Shown here piece by piece: positions 26,201 through 39,853 of a stretch of DNA of 64,000 nucleotides (its first letter is position 1; each line of letters opens with the position of its first letter). Source of the stretch: Oasisia sp. SBJ-2009. Its lineage: Eukaryota; Annelida; Polychaeta; Sabellida; Siboglinidae. The position numbers and the translations under genes are program-made. The stretch covers positions 1 to 64,000 of the forward strand of contig OZ024855.1 in NCBI GenBank assembly GCA_964017155.1, in the 5' to 3' direction. The notes under the pieces were generated by a model, which was not told the DNA's origin, did no database searches, and saw only the letters and a program-made list of their open reading frames with translations.

Positions 26201-28261
26201 ACTTATGTACAAGTCGGACCCACCTCAATGTTGCTATTATATCAGTATTTTTGCCAACATTTGATACTTGATTAAATTAATTCATTCAATTTTAATCATC
26301 TTGCGCGTATTTATGTTTTATAAACAGCGCGTCTTGGCAAACTTTTGAGGTCGAAAAGACAGCGCGATTTGTGCCAGTCGCAAGCGCAGCGGTGCATGTT
26401 ACTGCGCTGAGCATACGAAATGAGCGATAAACAGTTTGTTTATGCCGACCGCGCTGTCTTTTCGACCTCAAAAGTCTGCTAAGACGCGCTGTATATAAAA
26501 CATTAATATGCGCAAGATGATTATAATTGATTGAATTAACAAAATCAAGTATCAAATGTTGGCAAAAATACAGTTATAATACCAAAATTGATGTGGGCCC
26601 GACTTGTACATGAGTGCCAACACTTGCGGGCGCGTACCTTCACGCGCAATCTCTCATAAAAGCACGTATACTCTCAATTTGTTTTCAGTATTTCACTATT
26701 TGGCACTTATGTACAAGTCGGAAACACCTCAATGTTGCTACTATATCAGTATTTTTGCCAACATTTGATACTTGATTAAATTAATTCATTCAATTTTAAT
26801 CATCTTGCGCGTATTTATGTTTTATAAACAGCGCGTCTTGGCAAACTTTTGAGGTCGAAAAGACAGCGCGATTTGTGCCAGTTGCAAGCGCAGCGGTGCA
26901 TGTTACTGCGCTGAGCATACGAAATGAGCGATAAACAGTTTGTTTATGCCGACCGCGCTGTCTTTTCGACCTCAAAAGTCTGCTAAGACGCGCTGTATAT
27001 AAAACATTAATATGCGCAAGATGATTATAATTGATTGAATTAACAAAATCAAGTATCAAATGTTGGCAAAAATACAGTTATAATACCAAAATTGAGGTGG
27101 GCCCGACTTGTACATGAGTGCCAACACTTGCGGGCGCGTACCTTCCCGCGCAATCTCTCATAAAAGCACGTATACTCTCAATTTGTTTTCAGTATTTCAC
27201 TATTTGGCACTTATGTACAAGTCGGACCCACCTCAATGTTGCTATTATATCAGTATTTTTGCCAACATTTGATACTTGATTAAATTAATTCATTTAATTT
27301 TAATCATCTTGCGCGTATTTATGTTTTATAAACAGCGCGTCTTGGCAAACTTTTGAGGTCGAAAAGACAGCGCGATTTGTGCCAGTCGCAAGCGCAGCGG
27401 TGCATGTTACTGCGCTGAGCATACGAAATGAGCGATAAACAGTTTGTTTATGCCGACCGCGCTGTCTTTTCGACCTCAAAAGTCTGCTAAGACGCGCTGT
27501 ATATAAAACATTAATATGCGCAAGATGATTATAATTGATTGAATTAACAAAATCAAGTATCAAATGTTGGCAAAAATACAGTTATAATACCAAAATTGAT
27601 GTGGGCCCGACTTGTACATGAGTGCCAACACTTGCGGGCGCGTACCTTCACGCGCAATCTCTCATAAAAGCACGTATACTCTCAATTTGTTTTCAGTATT
27701 TCACTATTTGGCACTTATGTACAAGTCGGAAACACCTCAATGTTGCTACTATATCAGTATTTTTGCCAACATTTGATACTTGATTAAATTAATTCATTCA
27801 ATTTTAATCATCTTGCGCGTATTTATGTTTTATAAACAGCGCGTCTTGGCAAACTTTTGAGGTCGAAAAGACAGCGCGATTTGTGCCAGTTGCAAGCGCA
27901 GCGGTGCATGTTACTGCGCTGAGCATACGAAATGAGCGATAAACAGTTTGTTTATGCCGACCGCGCTGTCTTTTCGACCTCAAAAGTCTGCTAAGACGCG
28001 CTGTATATAAAACATTAATATGCGCAAGATGATTATAATTGATTGAATTAACAAAATCAAGTATCAAATGTTGGCAAAGATACAGTTATAATACCAAAAT
28101 TGAGGTGGGCCCGACTTGTACATAAATGCCTACACTTGCGGGCGCGCAACTTCACGCGCACTCTCTCATAAAAGCACGTATACTCTCACTTTGTTTTCAG
28201 TATTTCACTATTTGGCACTTATATACAAGTCGGACCCACCTCAATGTTGCTATTATATCAG
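23222..28261. repeat. 5-monomer higher-order repeat, two copies of 2520 bp
   Basis: The two copies are 23222-25741 and 25742-28261. Two private variants repeat at exactly 2520 bp: the C in ATTGCGGTGGG at 23567 and 26087, and the T in CATTTAATTT at 24775 and 27295. The second copy starts with a B-type left half fused to the GCGGT right half, which marks the exchange point. Confidence 0.88.
25742..26245. repeat. Chimeric monomer at the 5-mer junction
   Basis: The left half is B type (TTTTTACCAAC start, GATTTAATT, ATTATAATC). The right half has CAAAAATACAG and ATTGCGGTGGG with the beta loop, as in the unit at 23222-23725. Other B units of the first half have TATACAG and the alpha loop. The join lies downstream of the left A arm and upstream of about 26060. 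Confidence 0.8.
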
Positions 28262-31200
28262 TATTTTTACCAACATTTGATACTTGATTTAATTAATTCA
28301 TTCAATTATAATCATCTTGCGCGTATTTATGTTTTATAAACAGCGCGTCTTGGCAAACTTTTGAGGTCGAAAAGACAGCGCGATTTGTGCCAGTCGCAAG
28401 CGCAGCGGTGCATGTTACTGCGCTGAGCATACGAAATGAGCGATAAACAGTTTGTTTATGCCGACCGCGCTGTCTTTTCGACCTCAAAAGTCTGCTAAGA
28501 CGCGCTGTATATAAAACATTAATATGCGCAAGATGATTATAATTGATTGAATTAACAAAATCAAGTATCAAATGTTGGCAAATATACAGTTATAATACCA
28601 AAATTGAGGTGGGCCCGACTTGTACATGAGTGCCAACACTTGCGGGCGCGTACCTTCACGCGCAATCTCTCATAAAAGCACGTATACTCTCAATTTGTTT
28701 TCAGTATTTCACTATTTGGCACTTATGTACAAGTCGGACCCACCTCAATGTTGCTATTATATCAGTATTTTTGCCAACATTTGATACTTGATTAAATTAA
28801 TTCATTCAATTTTAATCATCTTGCGCGTATTTATGTTTTATAAACAGCGCGTCTTGGCAAACTTTTGAGGTCGAAAAGACAGCGCGATTTGTGCCAGTCG
28901 CAAGCGCAGCGGTGCATGTTACTGCGCTGAGCATACGAAATGAGCGATAAACAGTTTGTTTATGCCGACCGCGCTGTCTTTTCGACCTCAAAAGTCTGCT
29001 AAGACGCGCTGTATATAAAACATTAATATGCGCAAGATGATTATAATTGATTGAATTAACAAAATCAAGTATCAAATGTTGGCAAAAATACAGTTATAAT
29101 ACCAAAATTGATGTGGGCCCGACTTGTACATGAGTGCCAACACTTGCGGGCGCGTACCTTCACGCGCAATCTCTCATAAAAGCACGTATACTCTCAATTT
29201 GTTTTCAGTATTTCACTATTTGGCACTTATGTACAAGTCGGAAACACCTCAATGTTGCTACTATATCAGTATTTTTGCCAACATTTGATACTTGATTAAA
29301 TTAATTCATTCAATTTTAATCATCTTGCGCGTATTTATGTTTTATAAACAGCGCGTCTTGGCAAACTTTTGAGGTCGAAAAGACAGCGCGATTTGTGCCA
29401 GTTGCAAGCGCAGCGGTGCATGTTACTGCGCTGAGCATACGAAATGAGCGATAAACAGTTTGTTTATGCCGACCGCGCTGTCTTTTCGACCTCAAAAGTC
29501 TGCTAAGACGCGCTGTATATAAAACATTAATATGCGCAAGATGATTATAATTGATTGAATTAACAAAATCAAGTATCAAATGTTGGCAAAGATACAGTTA
29601 TAATACCAAAATTGAGGTGGGCCCGACTTGTACATAAATGCCTACACTTGCGGGCGCGTACCTTCACGCGCAATCTCTCATAAAAGCACGTATACTCTCA
29701 ATTTGTTTTCAGTATTTCACTATTTGGCACTTATGTACAAGTCGGAAACACCTCAATGTTGCTACTATATCAGTATTTTTGCCAACATTTGATACTTGAT
29801 TAAATTAATTCATTCAATTTTAATCATCTTGCGCGTATTTATGTTTTATAAACAGCGCGTCTTGGCAAACTTTTGAGGTCGAAAAGACAGCGCGATTTGT
29901 GCCAGTTGCAAGCGCAGCGGTGCATGTTACTGCGCTGAGCATACGAAATGAGCGATAAACAGTTTGTTTATGCCGACCGCGCTGTCTTTTCGACCTCAAA
30001 AGTCTGCTAAGACGCGCTGTATATAAAACATTAATATGCGCAAGATGATTATAATTGATTGAATTAACAAAATCAAGTATCAAATGTTGGCAAAAATACA
30101 GTTATAATACCAAAATTGAGGTGGGCCCGACTTGTACATGAGTGCCAACACTTGCGGGCGCGTACCTTCACGCGCAATCTCTCATAAAAGCACGTATACT
30201 CTCAATTTGTTTTCAGTATTTCACTATTTGGCACTTATGTACAAGTCGGAAACACCTCAATGTTGCTACTATATCAGTATTTTTGCCAACATTTGATACT
30301 TGATTAAATTAATTCATTCAATTTTAATCATCTTGCGCGTATTTATGTTTTATAAACAGCGCGTCTTGGCAAACTTTTGAGGTCGAAAAGACAGCGCGAT
30401 TTGTGCCAGTTGCAAGCGCAGCGGTGCATGTTACTGCGCTGAGCATACGAAATGAGCGATAAACAGTTTGTTTATGCCGACCGCGCTGTCTTTTCGACCT
30501 CAAAAGTCTGCTAAGACGCGCTGTATATAAAACATTAATATGCGCAAGATGATTATAATTGATTGAATTAACAAAATCAAGTATCAAATGTTGGCAAAAA
30601 TACAGTTATAATACCAAAATTGAGGTGGGCCCGACTTGTACATGAGTGCCAACACTTGCGGGCGCGTACCTTCACGCGCAATCTCTCATAAAAGCACGTA
30701 TACTCTCAATTTGTTTTCAGTATTTCACTATTTGGCACTTATGTACAAGTCGGACCCAACTCAATGTTGCTATTATATCAGTATTTTTGCCAACATTTGA
30801 TACTTGATTAAATTAATTCATTTAATTTTAATCATCTTGCGCGTATTTATGTTTTATAAACAGCGCGTCTTGGCAAACTTTTGAGGTCGAAAAGACAGCG
30901 CGATTTGTGCCAGTCGCAAGCGCAGCGGTGCATGTTACTGCGCTGAGCATACGAAATGAGCGATAAACAGTTTGTTTATGCCGACCGCGCTGTCTTTTCG
31001 ACCTCAAAAGTCTGCTAAGACGCGCTGTATATAAAACATTAATATGCGCAAGATGATTATAATTGATTGAATTAACAAAATCAAGTATCAAATGTTGGCA
31101 AAAATACAGTTATAATACCAAAATTGATGTGGGCCCGACTTGTACATGAGTGCCAACACTTGCGGGCGCGTACCTTCACGCGCAATCTCTCATAAAAGCA

Positions 31201-33805
31201 CGTATACTCTCAATTTGTTTTCAGTATTTCACTATTTGGCACTTATGTACAAGTCGGAAACACCTCAATGTTGCTACTATATCAGTATTTTTGCCAACAT
31301 TTGATACTTGATTAAATTAATTCATTCAATTTTAATCATCTTGCGCGTATTTATGTTTTATAAACAGCGCGTCTTGGCAAACTTTTGAGGTCGAAAAGAC
31401 AGCGCGATTTGTGCCAGTTGCAAGCGCAGCGGTGCATGTTACTGCGCTGAGCATACGAAATGAGCGATAAACAGTTTGTTTATGCCGACCGCGCTGTCTT
31501 TTCGACCTCAAAAGTCTGCTAAGACGCGCTGTATATAAAACATTAATATGCGCAAGATGATTATAATTGATTGAATTAACAAAATCAAGTATCAAATGTT
31601 GGCAAAGATACAGTTATAATACCAAAATTGAGGTGGGCCCGACTTGTACATAAATGCCTACACTTGCGGGCGCGCAACTTCACGCGCACTCTCTCATAAA
31701 AGCACGTATACTCTCACTTTGTTTTCAGTATTTCACTATTTGGCACTTATATACAAGTCGGACCCACCTCAATGTTGCTATTATATCAGTATTTTTACCA
31801 ACATTTGATACTTGATTTAATTAATTCATTCAATTATAATCATCTTGCGCGTATTTATGTTTTATAAACAGCGCGTCTTGGCAAACTTTTGAGGTCGTAA
31901 AGACAGCGCGATTTGTGCCAGTCGCAAGCGCAGCGGTGCATGTTACTGCGCTGAGCATACGAAATGAGCGATAAACAGTTTGTTTATGCCGACCGCGCTG
32001 TCTTTTCGACCTCAAAAGTCTGCTAAGACGCGCTGTATATAAAACATTAATATGCGCAAGATGATTATAATTGATTGAATTAACAAAATCAAGTATCAAA
32101 TGTTGGCAAATATACAGTTATAATACCAAAATTGAGGTGGGCCCGACTTGTACATGAGTGCCAACACTTGCGGGCGCGTACCTTCACGCGCAATCTCTCA
32201 TAAAAGCACGTATACTCTCAATTTGTTTTCAGTATTTCACTATTTGGCACTTATGTACAAGTCGGACCCACCTCAATGTTGCTATTATATCAGTATTTTT
32301 GCCAACATTTGATACTTGATTAAATTAATTCATTCAATTTTAATCATCTTGCGCGTATTTATGTTTTATAAACAGCGCGTCTTGGCAAACTTTTGAGGTC
32401 GAAAAGACAGCGCGATTTGTGACAGTCGCAAGCGCAGCGGTGCATGTTACTGCGCTGAGCATACGAAATGAGCGATAAACAGTTTGTTTATGCCGACCGC
32501 GCTGTCTTTTCGACCTCAAAAGTCTGCTAAGACGCGCTGTATATAAAACATTAATATGCGCAAGATGATTATAATTGATTGAATTAACAAAATCAAGTAT
32601 CAAATGTTGGCAAAAATACAGTTATAATACCAAAATTGATGTGGGCCCGACTTGTACATGAGTGCCAACACTTGCGGGCGCGTACCTTCACGCGCAATCT
32701 CTCATAAAAGCACGTATACTCTCAATTTGTTTTCAGTATTTCACTATTTGGCACTTATGTACAAGTCGGAAACACCTCAATGTTGCTACTATATCAGTAT
32801 TTTTGCCAACATTTGATACTTGATTAAATTAATTCATTCAATTTTAATCATCTTGCGCGTATTTATGTTTTATAAACAGCGCGTCTTGGCAAACTTTTGA
32901 GGTCGAAAAGACAGCGCGATTTGTGCCAGTTGCAAGCGCAGCGGTGCATGTTACTGCGCTGAGCATACGAAATGAGCGATAAACAGTTTGTTTATGCCGA
33001 CCGCGCTGTCTTTTCGACCTCAAAAGTCTGCTAAGACGCGCTGTATATAAAACATTAATATGCGCAAGATGATTATAATTGATTGAATTAACAAAATCAA
33101 GTATCAAATGTTGGCAAAGATACAGTTATAATACCAAAATTGAGGTGGGCCCGACTTGTACATAAATGCCTACACTTGCGGGCGCGTACCTTCACGCGCA
33201 ATCTCTCATAAAAGCACGTATACTCTCAATTTGTTTTCAGTATTTCACTATTTGGCACTTATGTACAAGTCGGAAACACCTCAATGTTGCTACTATATCA
33301 GTATTTTTGCCAACATTTGATACTTGATTAAATTAATTCATTCAATTTTAATCATCTTGCGCGTATTTATGTTTTATAAACAGCGCGTCTTGGCAAACTT
33401 TTGAGGTCGAAAAGACAGCGCGATTTGTGCCAGTTGCAAGCGCAGCGGTGCATGTTACTGCGCTGAGCATACGAAATGAGCGATAAACAGTTTGTTTATG
33501 CCGACCGCGCTGTCTTTTCGACCTCAAAAGTCTGCTAAGACGCGCTGTATATAAAACATTAATATGCGCAAGATGATTATAATTGATTGAATTAACAAAA
33601 TCAAGTATCAAATGTTGGCAAAGATACAGTTATAATACCAAAATTGAGGTGGGCCCGACTTGTACATAAATGCCTACACTTGCGGGCGCGCAACTTCACG
33701 CGCACTCTCTCATAAAAGCACGTATACTCTCACTTTGTTTTCAGTATTTCACTATTTGGCACTTATATACAAGTCGGACCCACCTCAATGTTGCTATTAT
33801 ATCAG
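28262..33805. repeat. 7-monomer higher-order repeat, 3528 bp, one full and one partial copy
   Basis: The full copy is 28262-31789 and the partial copy is 31790-33805 (four units). A hybrid B loop (AAATGCCTACAC joined to GCGCGTACC) occurs at 29651 and 33179, exactly 3528 bp apart. B-type units with TATACAG followed by the beta loop occur at the start of both copies. The T in CATTTAATTT at 27295 and 30823 is also 3528 bp apart. Confidence 0.87.
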
Positions 33806-36800
33806 TATTTTTACCAACATTTGATACTTGATTTAATTAATTCATTCAATTATAATCATCTTGCGCGTATTTATGTTTTATATACAGCGCGTCTTGGCAA
33901 ACTTTTGAGGTCGAAAAGACAGCGCGATTTGTGCCAGTCGCAAGCGCAGCGGTGCATGTTACTGCGCTGAGCATACGAAATGAGCGATAAACAGTTTGTT
34001 TATGCCGACCGCGCTGTCTTTTCGACCTCAAAAGTCTGCTAAGACGCGCTGTATATAAAACATTAATATGCGCAAGATGATTATAATTGATTGAATTAAC
34101 AAAATCAAGTATCAAATGTTGGCAAATATACAGTTATAATACCAAAATTGAGGTGGGCCCGACTTGTACATAAATGCCTACACTTGCGGGCGCGCAACTT
34201 CACGCGCACTCTCTCATAAAAGCACGTATACTCTCACTTTGTTTTCAGAATTTCACTATTTGGCACTTATGTACAAGTCGGACCCACCTCAATGTTGCTA
34301 TTATATCAGTATTTTTGCCAACATTTGATACTTGATTAAATTAATTCATTCAATTATAATCATCTTGCGCGTATTTATGTTTTATAAACAGCGCGTCTTG
34401 GCAAACTTTTGAGGTCGAAAAGACAGCGCGAATTGTGCCAGTCGCAAGCGCAGAGGTGCATGTTACTGCGCTGTGCATATGAAATGAGCGATAAACAGTT
34501 TGTTTATGCCGACCACGCTGTCTTTTCGACCTCAAAAGTCTGCTAAGACGCGCTGTATATAAAACATTAATATGCGCAAGATGATTATAATTGATTGAAT
34601 TAACAAAATCAAGTATCAAATGTTGGCAAAAATACAGTTATAATACCAAAATTGATGTGGGCCCGACTTGTACATGAGTGCCAACACTTGCGGGCGCGTA
34701 CCTTCACGCGCAATCTCTCATAAAAGCACGTATACTCTCAATTTGTTTTCAGTATTTCACTATTTGGCACTTATGTACAAGTCGGAAACACCTCAATGTT
34801 GCTATTATATCAGTATTTTTGCCAACATTTGATACTTGATTAAATTAATTCATTCAATTATAATCATCTTGCGCGTATTTATGTTTTATAAACAGCGCGT
34901 CTTGGCAAACTTTTGAGGTCGAAAAGACAGCGCGAATTGTGCCAGTCGCAAGCGCAGAGGTGCATGTTACTGCGCTGTGCATATGAAATGAGCGATAAAC
35001 AGTTTGTTTATGCCGACCACGCTGTCTTTTCGACCTCAAAAGTCTGCTAAGACGCGCTGTATATAAAACATTAATATGCGCAAGATGATTATAATTGATT
35101 GAATTAACAAAATCAAGTATCAAATGTTGGCAAAAATACAGTTATAATACCAAAATTGATGTGGGCCCGACTTGTACATGAGTGCCAACACTTGCGGGCG
35201 CGTACCTTCACGCGCAATCTCTTATAAAAGCACGTATACTCTCAATTTGTTTTCAGTATTTCCCTATTTGGCACTTATGTACAAGTCGGAAACACCTCAA
35301 TGTTGCTACTATATCAGTATTTTTGCCAACATTTGATACTTGATTAAATTAATTCATTCAATTTTAATCATCTTGCGCGTATTTATGTTTTATAAACAGC
35401 GCGTCTTGGCAAACTTTTGAGGTCGAAAAGACAGCGCGATTTGTGCCAGTTGCAAGCGCAGTGGTGCATGTTACTGCGCTGAGCATACGAAATGAGCGAT
35501 AAACAGTTTGTTTATGCCGACCGCGCTGTCTTTTCGACCTCAAAAGTCTGCTAAGACGCGCTGTATATAAAACATTAATATGCGCAAGATGATTATAATT
35601 GATTGAATTAACAAAATCAAGTATCAAATGTTGGCAAAAATACAGTTATAATACCAAAATTGAGGTGGGCCCGACTTGTACATGAGTGCCAACACTTGCG
35701 GGCGCGTACCTTCACGCGCAATCTCTCATAAAAGCACGTATACTCTCAATTTGTTTTCAGTATTTCACTATTTGGCACTTATGTACAAGTCGGAAACACC
35801 TCAATGTTGCTATTATATCAGTATTTTTGCCAACATTTGATACTTGATTAAATTAATTCATTCAATTATAATCATCTTGCGCGTATTTATGTTTTATAAA
35901 CAGCGCGTCTTGGCAAACTTTTGAGGTCGAAAAGACAGCGCGAATTGTGCCAGTCGCAAGCGCAGAGGTGCATGTTACTGCGCTGTGCATATGAAATGAG
36001 CGATAAACAGTTTGTTTATGCCGACCACGCTGTCTTTTCGACCTCAAAAGTCTGCTAAGACGCGCTGTATATAAAACATTAATATGCGCAAGATGATTAT
36101 AATTGATTGAATTAACAAAATCAAGTATCAAATGTTGGCAAAAATACAGTTATAATACCAAAATTGATGTGGGCCCGACTTGTACATGAGTGCCAACACT
36201 TGCGGGCGCGTACCTTCACGCGCAATCTCTCATAAAAGCACGTATACTCTCAATTTGTTTTCAGTATTTCACTATTTGGCACTTATGTACAAGTCGGAAA
36301 CACCTCAATGTTGCTACTATATCAGTATTTTTGCCAACATTTGATACTTGATTAAATTAATTCATTCAATTTTAATCATCTTGCGCGTATTTATGTTTTA
36401 TAAACAGCGCGTCTTGGCAAACTTTTGAGGTCGAAAAGACAGCGCGATTTGTGCCAGTTGCAAGCGCAGTGGTGCATGTTACTGCGCTGAGCATACGAAA
36501 TGAGCGATAAACAGTTTGTTTATGCCGACCGCGCTGTCTTTTCGACCTCAAAAGTCTGCTAAGACGCGCTGTATATAAAACATTAATATGCGCAAGATGA
36601 TTATAATTGATTGAATTAACAAAATCAAGTATCAAATGTTGGCAAAGATACAGTTATAATACCAAAATTGAGGTGGGCCCGACTTGTACATAAATGCCTA
36701 CACTTGCGGGCGCGCAACTTCACGCGCACTCTCTCATAAAAGCACGTATACTCTCACTTTGTTTTCAGTATTTCACTATTTGGCACTTATATACAAGTCG

Positions 36801-39800
36801 GACCCACCTCAATGTTGCTATTATATCAGTATTTTTACCAACATTTGATACTTGATTTAATTAATTCATTCAATTATAATCATCTTGCGCGTATTTATGT
36901 TTTATATACAGCGCGTCTTGGCAAACTTTTGAGGTCGAAAAGACAGCGCGATTTGTGCCAGTCGCAAGCGCAGCGGTGCATGTTACTGCGCTGAGCATAC
37001 GAAATGAGCGATAAACAGTTTGTTTATGCCGACCGCGCTGTCTTTTCGACCTCAAAAGTCTGCTAAGACGCGCTGTATATAAAACATTAATATGCGCAAG
37101 ATGATTATAATTGATTGAATTAACAAAATCAAGTATCAAATGTTGGCAAATATACAGTTATAATACCAAAATTGAGGTGGGCCCGACTTGTACATAAATG
37201 CCTACACTTGCGGGCGCGCAACTTCACGCGCACTCTCTCATAAAAGCACGTATACTCTCACTTTGTTTTCAGAATTTCACTATTTGGCACTTATGTACAA
37301 GTCGGACCCACCTCAATGTTGCTATTATATCAGTATTTTTGCCAACATTTGATACTTGATTAAATTAATTCATTCAATTATAATCATCTTGCGCGTATTT
37401 ATGTTTTATAAACAGCGCGTCTTGGCAAACTTTTGAGGTCGAAAAGACAGCGCGAATTGTGCCAGTCGCAAGCGCAGAGGTGCATGTTACTGCGCTGTGC
37501 ATATGAAATGAGCGATAAACAGTTTGTTTATGCCGACCACGCTGTCTTTTCGACCTCAAAAGTCTGCTAAGACGCGCTGTATATAAAACATTAATATGCG
37601 CAAGATGATTATAATTGATTGAATTAACAAAATCAAGTATCAAATGTTGGCAAAAATACAGTTATAATACCAAAATTGATGTGGGCCCGACTTGTACATG
37701 AGTGCCAACACTTGCGGGCGCGTACCTTCACGCGCAATCTCTCATAAAAGCACGTATACTCTCAATTTGTTTTCAGTATTTCACTATTTGGCACTTATGT
37801 ACAAGTCGGAAACACCTCAATGTTGCTATTATATCAGTATTTTTGCCAACATTTGATACTTGATTAAATTAATTCATTCAATTATAATCATCTTGCGCGT
37901 ATTTATGTTTTATAAACAGCGCGTCTTGGCAAACTTTTGAGGTCGAAAAGACAGCGCGAATTGTGCCAGTCGCAAGCGCAGAGGTGCATGTTACTGCGCT
38001 GTGCATATGAAATGAGCGATAAACAGTTTGTTTATGCCGACCACGCTGTCTTTTCGACCTCAAAAGTCTGCTAAGACGCGCTGTATATAAAACATTAATA
38101 TGCGCAAGATGATTATAATTGATTGAATTAACAAAATCAAGTATCAAATGTTGGCAAAAATACAGTTATAATACCAAAATTGATGTGGGCCCGACTTGTA
38201 CATGAGTGCCAACACTTGCGGGCGCGTACCTTCACGCGCAATCTCTCATAAAAGCACGTATACTCTCAATTTGTTTTCAGTATTTCCCTATTTGGCACTT
38301 ATGTACAAGTCGGAAACACCTCAATGTTGCTACTATATCAGTATTTTTGCCAACATTTGATACTTGATTAAATTAATTCATTCAATTTTAATCATCTTGC
38401 GCGTATTTATGTTTTATAAACAGCGCGTCTTGGCAAACTTTTGAGGTCGAAAAGACAGCGCGATTTGTGCCAGTTGCAAGCGCAGTGGTGCATGTTACTG
38501 CGCTGAGCATACGAAATGAGCGATAAACAGTTTGTTTATGCCGACCGCGCTGTCTTTTCGACCTCAAAAGTCTGCTAAGACGCGCTGTATATAAAACATT
38601 AATATGCGCAAGATGATTATAATTGATTGAATTAACAAAATCAAGTATCAAATGTTGGCAAAAATACAGTTATAATACCAAAATTGAGGTGGGCCCGACT
38701 TGTACATGAGTGCCAACACTTGCGGGCGCGTACCTTCACGCGCAATCTCTCATAAAAGCACGTATACTCTCAATTTGTTTTCAGTATTTCACTATTTGGC
38801 ACTTATGTACAAGTCGGAAACACCTCAATGTTGCTATTATATCAGTATTTTTGCCAACATTTGATACTTGATTAAATTAATTCATTCAATTATAATCATC
38901 TTGCGCGTATTTATGTTTTATAAACAGCGCGTCTTGGCAAACTTTTGAGGTCGAAAAGACAGCGCGAATTGTGCCAGTCGCAAGCGCAGAGGTGCATGTT
39001 ACTGCGCTGTGCATATGAAATGAGCGATAAACAGTTTGTTTATGCCGACCACGCTGTCTTTTCGACCTCAAAAGTCTGCTAAGACGCGCTGTATATAAAA
39101 CATTAATATGCGCAAGATGATTATAATTGATTGAATTAACAAAATCAAGTATCAAATGTTGGCAAAAATACAGTTATAATACCAAAATTGATGTGGGCCC
39201 GACTTGTACATGAGTGCCAACACTTGCGGGCGCGTACCTTCACGCGCAATCTCTCATAAAAGCACGTATACTCTCAATTTGTTTTCAGTATTTCACTATT
39301 TGGCACTTATGTACAAGTCGGAAACACCTCAATGTTGCTACTATATCAGTATTTTTGCCAACATTTGATACTTGATTAAATTAATTCATTCAATTTTAAT
39401 CATCTTGCGCGTATTTATGTTTTATAAACAGCGCGTCTTGGCAAACTTTTGAGGTCGAAAAGACAGCGCGATTTGTGCCAGTTGCAAGCGCAGCGGTGCA
39501 TGTTACTGCGCTGAGCATACGAAATGAGCGATAAACAGTTTGTTTATGCCGACCGCGCTGTCTTTTCGACCTCAAAAGTCTGCTAAGACGCGCTGTATAT
39601 AAAACATTAATATGCGCAAGATGATTATAATTGATTGAATTAACAAAATCAAGTATCAAATGTTGGCAAAAATACAGTTATAATACCAAAATTGAGGTGG
39701 GCCCGACTTGTACATGAGTGCCAACACTTGCGGGCGCGTACCTTCACGCGCAATCTCTCATAAAAGCACGTATACTCTCAATTTGTTTTCAGTATTTCAC

Positions 39801-39853
39801 TATTTGGCACTTATGTACAAGTCGGACCCACCTCAATGTTGCTATTATATCAG
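33806..39853. repeat. 6-monomer higher-order repeat, two copies of 3024 bp
   Basis: Copy one is B-H-H-T-H-T (33806-36829) and copy two is B-H-H-T-H-R (36830-39853). Two private markers repeat at exactly 3024 bp: T at 33883 and 36907 (TTTATATACAG for TTTATAAACAG), and TCCCTATTTG starting at 35261 and 38285. The last unit differs because the exchange joined a T left half to an alpha-loop right half at 36326-36829. Confidence 0.9.
36326..36829. repeat. Chimeric monomer at the 6-mer duplication junction
   Basis: The left part is T type (CAGTGG, diagnostic T at 36470). The right part has GGCAAAGATAC (diagnostic G at 36647) and the alpha B loop with ATATACAAG, as in the R unit at 33302-33805. The T unit at 35318 is followed by the beta loop. 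The join therefore lies between 36470 and 36647, in the A loop or right A arm. The downstream partner matches the unit exactly 3024 bp upstream. Confidence 0.82.
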
